Shown here: piece after piece, positions 12,023 to 24,000 of the stretch
How the letters are laid out: each line of letters begins with the position of its first letter
Position numbering within the stretch: the stretch's first letter is position 1
NCBI RefSeq assembly: GCF_029227915.1
Contig: NC_079884.1
Span: forward strand, 15,502,001-15,562,000
DNA length: 60,000 nucleotides
Origin: Hydractinia symbiolongicarpus
Lineage: Eukaryota; Cnidaria; Hydrozoa; Anthoathecata; Hydractiniidae
Reading direction: 5' to 3'
The notes under the pieces: generated by a model
The model's database searches: none
What the model was told of the DNA's origin: nothing
What the model saw: only the letters and a program-made list of their open reading frames with translations
Translations under genes and position numbers: made by a program

Positions 12023-15000
12023 ATGATGAATTGTTTTATGTTTTACCTTCTGCCCTGCTTCTTGACGTTCCAACCAATTCTTGTTTGTTCAAAACCTGTC
12101 ATCACAAATGTTAAACATCCAGATTATCCGGATTATGCAATTGTAAGTTTAGATGTTTTTTTATTTATTTAATGCTACTGTCTGCGTTGTCTGCTTATAT
12201 TAATTTACTATTTAAATAAAACTCAAAACAGCGTAAAAAGCAATCATTTTCTTACCACGGCTCTTCATTTCCTCATTGCTTCAATTTTTACTCTCTTGTT
12301 TATGAGTAAGCGAGTTAAAAAAGAAAAAAAATAGCACTTCCAAATTATGATTAAACCAGAGAAAAATACACAACTTTGAGCATGTTTTAGTATCCCAAAG
12401 TAAGAATTACAGTATATCTTTGTATTAACCAAGAAAATACCACTTCACTAATTTCATTAATTTATTTCATTAATTTTGGAGAAAACGTGATTACCTCAAG
12501 ATTGACAACTGAACTGCCGACAAAATACTCATAACTAAAGACTTTTGCAGTGTAGTATTCATGTTTATCCACGGGCAAACGACTAATACTATACATTGAC
12601 GGAATTCAAATTGAACCAATAATTTTGCAAAAACAAGCTAGTTGTACTAATTATAAAACACGAATTTAACTTTATTTCTAAATATTCTGTAGTCATTAGT
12701 ATGGTGTTTATCGGAAGTGTTTCGAACTTGTGGTTTACAGATATTATGCTACTTAGCTATAATATGACAGTTGCCATGGTATTTATCGGAAATTTTGAAA
12801 CTGAGTGTTACAATTTTTATGTTACGTAGCTGTAACGTGACAGTTTCTATGTTCACACCAACACTGTGGTCCAGTTATCTGCCCACAAATAGACAATTTA
12901 ATGACAAAAACTTCACGGGATGACATTCAGCTTGTAACTTCTTGAGAGCTTTTGTGTTTGCGGTAATTCTATGTTAATAAAGAAGAAAAAATATTACTGT
13001 CAATCATGGCATTTCTTTAAATGAGCCTTCAAATTTCGTCAAAATGTTAATTATGATCTCACAGCTTACTTCCGGTATTCACGGCACACTTTATTTCACT
13101 AGCAGTTTTACATTTTCATTTATGCTTTCAGAGCACAAACCTTGCGGAAGGAAAACCAACACATTTTAATAAAATCATATTTTTACATACATCAGATAAA
13201 AATAAAGCGAGCAATGCATTTCGCGAATGCCGAAATAATAATATTATTTTCGGGATTGAAAGATTAAAAAAATACACTTTTAAGGCCAGGATACACTTGT
13301 ATAATATCATTAAATATTATAATACCCGTATACGTCTGTCCGTCTGTCTGTCTGTCACGCAAAATGGTAGCAATGCGGTATAAAGAGGACGAGCAAACCT
13401 GTGGATTTTTCCACGGTCTAACGACTAGTATTCTATAATACAGTTATAATTTTTCTACAATATACTTATAATCTCTTTAATAATAGCCGTATTCCGTCTG
13501 TCTGTGTGTCCGCGAAAGCCGTGTCCCGTAACGGAAACACGAAATTTTTAAAATACGCACGAATATCAAATGTGATAAATTTTTGTCCACTTTGTTGCAA
13601 CGGGTTAATTTAAAAGACGAGCGAACGCGACGGGGGCGACCCCGTGGATTTCTCCACGGGTTAACGACTAGTTTGTTATAATATCGTTATAATTTCATTT
13701 AATTTCATAACATCGTTGCCACAACAACGCTAGCAGATAATAGATCTATTGTCACATAAACAAAAGGCATTCGAAACCAGATCACAAACAATATTATTAA
13801 ATCAAACTCAAATTATAGCCATGCAGCAAATTATGAGGTTATGTCGCACATGCCAGGTGTTCAAATTATACATATTATAGCTATATTATAAGAAATTATA
13901 ACCATATTTTGCACATATTTTAAGAAATTATATTGATATTATAAGGTATAATTCATTGATATTATACAAGCTTATCTCGTCCTTTATGAATATTCTTTAA
14001 TTTTTTTTTTGAATAATTGAACTCATCAGGTCCAAAGTTAATGTTTTGTATCAAAAAATGCCTTGTGGTGAAATATTGTTGTTGTTTCGTGTTTATAAGT
14101 TGAAGCACTTACAAAAATATTAAAAAAATACAAAAATTTAGGGCATCAACTTTCGCGAAAGAAGAAATATAAAATACCTCACAAGAATAAACTTTTGCTA
14201 ACAAAGCTTTTCCGAATTTGCCATAAAGTTCTGCAAAAAAAGTTTGTGCTCTTAAAGAAATTGGAACCATTCGAGACGTCAAAAAATACTGTTATTTCAA
14301 ATTATGATCAGTTACAGTAACTTTAAGTTTTACAAAGTGAAATATTGTAAGCATCAAGAAATATTGTAAATTGATTTTTTTAAATTTATTTATTTATTAT
14401 CTTTTTAAAGTTAATATTACAGTTGTTACGTAAAAAAACCGTCCAATTTGCACCAACCACAACATTGAAGCAAAAAAATAAAAGAATTTGTCATAAATAC
14501 ATCCGAAGCGAAGGTTTAAAAAATGGATTTTGCGACGTGTTTTTAAATTGTTCAGCACATTTGTGCGTGATTTAAGTATCTCCTTGATCATTTGCAACTT
14601 TTAATTGTGAAATTTTGGATTTACTTCGGAAATATTTATCACACATTCTTTTATGCCAGCATAAATTTATTGTCTGTTAGATTCATTGTGTGTAGAGCAA
14701 CTTTAAAAGTTTCTAACGATTCTTTACTTTTTATATATTCTGACAGCACATTCAATAAGGTGGTTCCTTAATTAAAGGGAACATGTTCCAAAACTACTCG
14801 CCATTATCCTAAGTAGTAAATTATGAGCAGACGAAACTGCATTTCTTACAGAAAATTGTCCTACAGCTTGTCAAAATGTTTATAAATAGAATTAAATAAG
14901 CTCAATCCCTGCAATTTCAAAAGAAAGGCGTGTAATAAACGGATCACTGAAGGTCAAGTTTTAAGAAATTATACACACTTTAGAACCACATAGACGTCTA

Positions 15001-18000
15001 GAAAACCTGTTAATGAATAATTAATTTTTTATAATGAATTTGCTACTATTTTATTTTATTTTTTGACACTAAAATTAGCTACGGTCCGTAAAATATAATT
15101 CATATCAATCAATCGACAGTTTGTTTCGACAAGGGAACAGAGACACGATGAGCTATATTTGTTAAAAAATGCTATGTTACTAGCTTTAATAAGGCAATGA
15201 ATAACTTTTTATAATTAATAAGATTTTAAAGTTATTGTTGTTGCTTAAACTGGCTTTATGTGCAATAAACTTATATATTAGGATATAGCTAGCTAGATAA
15301 TTCAAAAGTTTAATTTATTAAAAAAGATTGAGTTAAAAGAAAGCAACTTTTCTGTCATTTTCATTTAAATTTAGATGCCCAATATTATATTTAACATAAT
15401 TTAAGTTACTGTTTTTGTCCTTAGTGATCATAAACTTTTCCACCGCCATTTTTTGTCCTTAGTGATCATAAACTTTTCGACCGCTATTAGCTCGACTTTC
15501 GTGTAAGTCACTAAAGCCAAACACCAAAATCCTTAACCCCTTTAATGGTGGATTTACTGCAAAACATATAAAGCGCAGTGTAACTAAACACAGAGGATAA
15601 TTTGAACATTAGTTTCGATCGATTAGTAAGTATAATCTCTAACACTGCTAAAAAAGACACCTTAGACTGTAATTTGCTTAATTGCATAACGTGGCAATGT
15701 ATGAATTAAACAAGTGAATATGTTAATACATAAAGGCTTACAAAATTAGAAAACGTATTTTAATATTCAGTATATTTTAAACCGAGAAATATTTTCTAAT
15801 ATTTGCAACTATAAGCTGATTTAGTGAAAAGAACGTTGAAATCTTGCATAGATAGTGTTTTAGACAACCCAAACACTTAGCATATGTCTAAAATATTGAA
15901 AAGCAGAGGACCAAGCATAGATCTCTGTGGAACACCAAAAACTATTCGAAGCTATTCATTTAATAAAGAACATAATTTGGTCCTTAAAGATGTTCCATTG
16001 AAATAGTTTCTTAAAAAACGCAACGCAGTATTATCTACTTATTCAATAACTTTTAGAAAACCATCAGTGTGGTTACTAGATTTTTCTTTTTGACATTCAT
16101 ACCGCAGACCTAACATCCGAATTAAAGCATGCTACTTTAATGTCAGAAATTTTCGCGGGTTGCCCCTTCGCGAATTTTTTTGTATTTCACGGAAATTAAT
16201 TTTCGCGAATTGGCCAAAAAAATATTTTTCGCGGGAATTAATTTTCGCGAGTTGATAGTTGAAAAAAATATTTTTTTAAGGAAGCTTTTAGAATTGACTA
16301 ACAAGCGCAGATCTTATCAAATAATTGAATGTTAAAAGAAAGGATGTTGAGCCAAGCAATATATTAGACTAAATTTATTTTTACGTTTTACGACGTTATT
16401 TTGGTGATATTTTTAAAAAAGAGAAGAAAACTTATTGTTTTTTTTTACATTAGTCACAATTTTCCCATTTCTTTTAACAGTCGACCCTTGTTATCTCGGG
16501 GGGAACAACGAAAAGTTAGGGAGTAGTAGCATCAATAGTAATGTTTTGTTCCTAAAACCTGTAAAATACAACACATGCAAATATTAGGCACAAAAAGAAC
16601 GCAAAATACAATTTTTAAGATTTCTTTAGATTTTTAAAAAGTTCCGCGAAATTTCGCGAATAATCGCAAAATGGATTTTTTTCGCGGGCATTTAATTTCG
16701 CGAATTTAGGATCAATTCGCGAAAATTTCTTCCCGCGAAAATTTCTGACATTAAAGTATGTCCTGCGTCTCCGGCATAAACTGGATATAATAGATAGAAA
16801 ATAAATTTTCGAAATATTTTCTGAGCTGCTCACAAATTAGTGTCTCATAGATTTTTGAAAGGGATGGTAAAAAATACTAATAGGGCAAAAAGTTTTCTTG
16901 AAAAACCTGTACCTCTTTTTAAAGAAAAACTAAGAAAGTTTTTATAGTGTGTAAGTGCAGCGAAGTTAAATTAAAATAAAATATAGTGAAGTAAATTAAA
17001 CTGCAGAAAAGTTAACAAAAAAAGAAATGTAATAAGTGACGCAACATAATTGATCAGTGACAAAAATTATTAATTGTTGCAAGTCATATGTAAATGTGGC
17101 CAATTCAACATAAATGTAAATGTCTATTTCACATCAATTCATGATTTTTCTCATCAATTACAATTGCATTATTTGCAATGTTACCAGTCGGGTTTTTCTA
17201 CTCAGCGTTCGGCATGAAGATGGATCGATTGATACATTAACGGCTTTTCTAGTTGAGAGGTTGCTGTGTTTACACGGATTTTGTAACGGAATTGGAAGTT
17301 TTAAAGCGTTAGTACCTTTTACATAAGCATTAATAGTAGCAATATTAAAAGGAACTGCACAAGCAATTCCGAGTACAAATCCATAATGTATAATTATATT
17401 ATGCAGTTTTATGCATTTTTGTTTATTAAATAAAAACTGTTCAAGGATAGCACATAAAAAGTTTCAAAAAATACTTTTATGAATAAACACCATAGGGAAA
17501 TATATTTTATGAGGTATTTAAGGTCATAGTAAGTAAGTAAAAAAGTAAGTGAGTAACGGGAAGTTTTAGCGTCCTTGGGAATTCCCTTATGATGGCTAAC
17601 TATTCTTCCCCTCCGATGCATATAGCATTGTTCTAACTTGCTTGCCTGCCACACAAACCAATTGGTGGTCAGTAGAAGGTTCCAAATGGGCTGACAACAC
17701 TACATTTAAAGTGCGCCGGAATGGAGACTCGAAAAGTAATTAATCTATTGTATAGGTTGCTTAACAGAAAATTAGGAATTTTCAGTCTAAACGATTATAC
17801 ATTTTTTAGGAAAAAAGTTTTTTTTTAAACTTCGTCGGGAACAAATCAAGCTGTCGGAGTCAGAGAGGCTTCTGCTTTTGACGATGTTCGCTTTAGAGTT
17901 TTTTCACTGTTTTACTTAAAATTAACGAACATCAACAACTGAAAAATACTCCGCATTTCCCATTTTGGCAGACACAGGTCAATTTAGGAAACCCCTAAAA

Positions 18001-21000
18001 ATTAGCCTATCGCAACTAACAACAATCCCACGTTTGACACTATCCACGTCGATGTCCGAAAAAAATCTGAAACTTGGGATGTGCTATTATAATGATTGTA
18101 GTTCTCTTACGATTTTCGGATTTTTTGAGAAAAGAAACTTACGAACAGTGACATTTTACTTATTTCGTAGTAACAGCCAATAATCTAATCAGTCATGGAG
18201 ATAAATTCTTTCTTTGATGTCGTTTTTTAACATTACCTTTGTAATTCTGTTTTTTTTTCCATCTGATAATATCTATTATGTACGTCATATTTTGACACTT
18301 CAATTGGCTCGAGAAATGTTGGACGAATGTGGTTACCTTCATTTTTAAACATTGAAACGACGTAAACGAAATAGAATGTTTTAAACTCCAGAGTACTGAA
18401 AATTCGTTCCTCCTGATTGTTAATTTGTGACTTCCATTCCTTCCCCTCATGCGTTTTTCCAACCCACCATTTCTTATTCTATTGGGACGAGCAAAGTAAA
18501 ACTCATTGGAAACATCTAGCCAATTCTGTAATCAAATTGAAATAGCATATTACAATGGAAAAAGTCTAAGGAGGAAAACAATAAAAATGTTAGCCTGCAG
18601 TGATATGTTTGTAACTGAATAAAGCCAGTATGAAGTTTCTATAGAATCCACAATTATTAAATTTCAAAACATTTTTTAACCAGTATTATAATCGTCAGGG
18701 TATATATTGACTTATATCGAGTAAAAATCTTTAACTTTTAATTGTGTTTTTTTTTTCTAAAATCAATTGATGGTGTCCATGCTCATATTCACCTTCTTCA
18801 AGTATCCAAATATTCAAGATAATAATCTTATTTATAATGCTAGCCCTTTTTTATACTTTTTTGAAAAATGATTATATTTTTTTCGCAACTCTTCTAAACT
18901 GATGAAAAAAATAACATCATCATCTTTCGCATCACATTGGACATCTAAATATAACTGAATTTATATTTAATATCCATATTTTATTCGATATCAGCACTTT
19001 CCTTCCTATCAAATTAAGCTTTCTGCTACTTCGAACACGTGCTAGCTATATTCTTGTAAATTTTACATAAAAAAATACAGGATTATTTTACATAAAGCCA
19101 GTCGGAGCAACAAGTTCGAAATCTATTGGCAGGTATTATTATTATTACTAGTCGGTGACCCGTGGAAAAATCCATGGATTCGCCCGTCCTTTTTATACCG
19201 CATTGCGTGCGTCTCTCTACTTGCGCAGCTACCATTTTGCGTGACAAACAGACGGACAGACGTATACGGGTATTATAATATAGATTCTTAAAGTTACTAA
19301 TTCAGAATTTTTTTACCAAATACAGTTCCTCGTGTTGCTTTTGCTTCCTTAAAAAATGAAAATCATTTTTGATGCCAGATTCTTGCCATTTACTTTTTAT
19401 TTCCACATAATCTCTTTAAATTGTCGTTAACTTTAGACCTTCTTTTACTTCTCTTAATGTACTTGTGTGTTAAAGACTAAGTCTAACCTAGGGCATAATG
19501 GTTTAACAGATCACTGACCCTCAAATTTATAAGGACATTGTTGCAAATCTACTGCATCATAAACGTTGTATCTGCAAAAATTCTCGTTTATGTTCTTTTG
19601 AATTTTAGATAAATGGGGTTTGACAGCATGCTTTGACGTTATTTTCTCTTTAGTTATCGTCTCATCCACACCTATAAATTTGAAATTTCTTGCATGATAA
19701 TCCGATGATATTAGTCTTTATGGATTAACCCTATTCGGTCCGGGGGGGGGGGCGGATTCCGCCCCCCCTGACGTTTTTTTTGTAATAACTCCTGATTGCT
19801 TTGTTATTTGGCTATGATACTTACTGAGTTTCAACATTTATCTATTAGACACCTGCATGCTAATTTTTTAGGTCCCATACCTTTCAGAGGCTTTGATATT
19901 GGCCATTACTCGAAACTACCCCTAAAAATCTCTATGAAATCCTTATAATGGGGAAAATATAATAACTCCTGTTAGGATTATCCTTAGAACTTGAAACTTG
20001 CAACACAACTTTATTTCATCAAGAAGAATCATTTTGAATAATTTGAACACGTGACTAATCCGATTTCCCGATTTTGTCGGATTTCACCCGAAAATCGGAA
20101 AAAAACGGATTTTCGGGAAATTTTTGGCAATTTTTTATCCGATCCATGTTAAAACCGGAAGATATGTTAAATAACTTTTATTTAACTTTCAGAAACTTCA
20201 AACAGAATGTAAAAATTCGCTCTAGAACGAAAGTAATTATAATTTAAGCAGATAGTGGCATTTTTGACAATTTTCAAGCTTCTGATGACGTCACAGAAAA
20301 TGTGCTGACGCAAGCAAAAATTTATTGCCGCCATTTTGTTCATTTTATGACGTACTATAAGTGTGCCAAGTTTGATTCAACTTGAACAATCCTATGAAAA
20401 GTTATTAAGGGGGGGGCGGAATCCGCCCCCCCCCGGTCATAGTATGTTCGAAAAACCCCGGACCGAATAGGGTTAAGCCATTTCTTTGTTTATGATATAT
20501 GTAACATCTCTTTTTTTTACCAAAAGATTGAATCCAGCACCGGTTCTAATGCTTTTTTCTTAGAATACCATTGCCTTGAAATTGTGTTTCAACAGAAGAA
20601 GAATTAATATAAAAAATTGTTAGAATCTACTTTCTGGTTCTGCTGTCAAATTTTCCCATCGAATTTTGTTGTCATAAACAAGGCTCTTGGGTATCTTGGG
20701 TATCTGTGTCTTGTAGATTTGTCATTATGCATGACGTTGGAATTTTGCAACAATAACCTGCCCTCCCAATTTTCTTCGAATATTCTTTTTCCTTATGTTG
20801 TTTCATAATTTTATTGGTTTTTGCCAAGTTCTTTGCTATTTAATAGACACCGGTAAATGTTTCCTAATTTTGACTTTTTTCCATAACTTCCTTATCATAC
20901 ACGTACTATTTGTCCATGGAAACTATAATCTCTTTTAATTATTTTTTTCACTGTGTTGTGTTGTTCTGCTAATAATTTTCTTGCCTTGTATACACCAGAT

Positions 21001-24000
21001 TTTGAATTTGTTGTTAGTGAGTGTCCTTTAAAACTATGGCAGGTCAGTTGGATGCAACTGAAGCACTTGTTACACTTTTAAATACAAAATCTATGTCAAA
21101 ACTTCAGCAAATTTATTCTCATTGACTTAAACTCACAATCCACCATCAAAGGATAGACTTAACCATTCAATATGTAAACATTCACTTGCTTGACGTCTTA
21201 AATCTGTTAAGATACATCTTTCTGCTGTCATCAACAAGTAAAGCATTCAACACACTTTTCCTATGCTGGAACTGTACCCGCACAACTGGTTTCCTTTAAC
21301 TGATCCCCCTTTAATATTCTAATTATTCTTGGACCTTTTCAAATCTACTATTCCCACAGTAGGTTATGTCAGTATAATATTTTAGTAATACCTGCGAAAA
21401 AATTTCAAAACTTTTATCTCAAAGTTAGGAAGAGAGCAAAATTTTATTGACACAAAGAAAAAAATGTCGGCATATTCATAACAAGAGACCAAACAAAGGT
21501 ATACTTGTGTGGATCTTTTTCTGAAACAGGTTTTTCTTTGAAGAGTATTTAATATTTTTACGTCGTTCATGCTAAATTGTTAGACTATAGTTGACTAAAA
21601 GTATTTGTATTTTATTTTTGGAAGAAACTTTTGCGATTAAGCAACTTAGGCGTGTTTTGCGGAAGAGTCTTTTTAACGGAAAACGAGGTTAAAATACTAC
21701 GAAAGTTTCTCTCAAAGTACACCAGAAATTAGTACCATTGTGGTATCTCGAGTGCTGTTTCCAATCTTTGAATATTAAAAATTCCTTAATTTCTTTGAGA
21801 ACTCATGCAATTCCTGCTACAATTCTCTTTTCTTAACTTGATATTTGAAACCAAAGAAACAATGATGTCATTCCAATACATGCAATGTTCCCAATTTGAC
21901 TTTAAGTTGCAGTAAAAGAAAGAGTTATTCAATAACTTACGCCAGTACCATCTGGCAAATATGCCTGCATCTTATGTCAGTACCATCTGACAAATGTGGC
22001 TGCAACTTATAAATGATGAACTGTTTATAACCCTCGCACTTGAGAAACTTATTTTACTTAGAAAAAAACTCAATAAAATTCTGCACATCTTTATTATTTT
22101 CTCCCATAAACTAAAAGGTTAATTTATTGTCGCTTCCTTCATTTATGGATGTAGTTTCCAATGTTTGGAAAAGTGCATTAGAATTTTTCTCTGGTCACAA
22201 TACTTGTAATTGCTCAACTTTGGAAGTTGAGGAGAGGAACACTATTAAAACAACAGATAAAAATATGTGTGATCATCTTAAAATTTGCATATTGGGACAA
22301 AAATAAAGTATTGTCAGTTGTCTCTGTTCCCTCGTCAAAACAAACTTTCGATTTACTCATAATTAATATATTTTACAGACCGTAGCTTATTTTACCGCCA
22401 AAAAGAATACTAAAGGAAAACTTTTTTGTTTTTAGAAAATAACAATAAAAAGTAGCAAATTCATGATAAAAAATAAATTATTCATAAACAGGTTGTCTAG
22501 AAGTCTATGTGATTCTAAAGTGTGTTTAATTTCTTACACCTTGACCTTTTGAGCGGTCCGTTTATAACACGCCTTTCTTCGGAAATTGCGGGATTGAGCT
22601 TATTGAATCGTTTCATAGCCTCTTTAAAGTAACAGGAAACCTTTTCCCCAGGGCTTTTTAGGTTCTTATATTTAGATATTTCTGTTTAATATAAAAAACT
22701 TAAGAACTTAATTGGATACCGATTCAATAAACACATAGTACAGATTCTTCAATCCCCCAAAATTGCCATTTTCTAAAGCTACATTAACATTTTTCAGATG
22801 CATGTAGCAAAATTTTGTTACAAGATTGTCGCCGCAAAATTTATCAGTGGTGCACTGTTTCTACTTTTTTGTTTAGAAAAAAGTAGAAACAGAAAAAGCA
22901 AAAAAAAATAATTTAGCCTCTATCTCTGCAGTTTTTGAAAACGATTGCGAAAACATCCCTGTTGAACTCGTCATTTAAGCCATGGTTTTACGCAGGGTTT
23001 CGTAATCTTCGTTTTCTTCGCCTAAAAGCTTTCACGCCGTGTCTGCGGGTAAGGTTTTTTTTGCTGCATGTATGCTTTTACAATAAGATACCTTCAACCT
23101 CATCCATTTCTTTCAATCCTTTTAAATCTTTTACTTTGTAATCATATATTCCATTTTTGGAAGGAACAAGAATAAGTACATTTAATGTTGAAAATTAAAA
23201 AAAAGAAGCACTTCCAGTCCCAACTTAAAGTACGATGTCATTATAAAACAACAGATGGATATTTAAACTTTTGAGAAAATAAAGCAAACCAAATTTAAAC
23301 TTTTACAAGGGGTACTTAATTTTAGTTTGCTAATTTTGATGAGTGCTGTTCCTATTATTCAGCAGAAAAAAACATTTCTTTCTTTTTCAAATTCAAATTT
23401 CAAAAATCTGGAGAACGTTTGTTTTTGCGAAATTTGAAAGTTAATATCATTAAAGTTATTTCATCAAAATATTTAATTTTAATTTAATCACAAGAAAACG
23501 AAAATATCATATTTATATCAGGGATTTTTTTCACTTAAAATCCTTAATAACAGCAGCACAATATTTGTTGACACTTTCCTCTCGACTATTTTTACTCTCG
23601 GTGGTTTTTGTAAGTAGACACGACACACTTCTGCTGAGGAGAAATCTACATAAATATTGTCAATAACTGTGCAGACAGCACAGAAGACTTTTTCCTGTTG
23701 TAAACAAAACGTTCTAAATAAACATTGACACAGTCTTGTTAGTGATATCGCTGTTTCTATTTTGCAATATAGATTTTATAGCAAACAAACTTTTACACGC
23801 GGTTATTCACGACCAAATAGTTGGGAATTAGAACACAACGATTAATTATTAAAAGAAAGAAAAACAGTTACAGTAATTTTTTTTTCGCTAAATTTTAAAA
23901 TATTCAAAAGCCTAGTTTAAAATATAAAGAATAAGAAATTGCAGCCAAAGTTTCCTTTTTGCAAAAAACTAACACATATCTTTAGGATATGCAGTATAAA

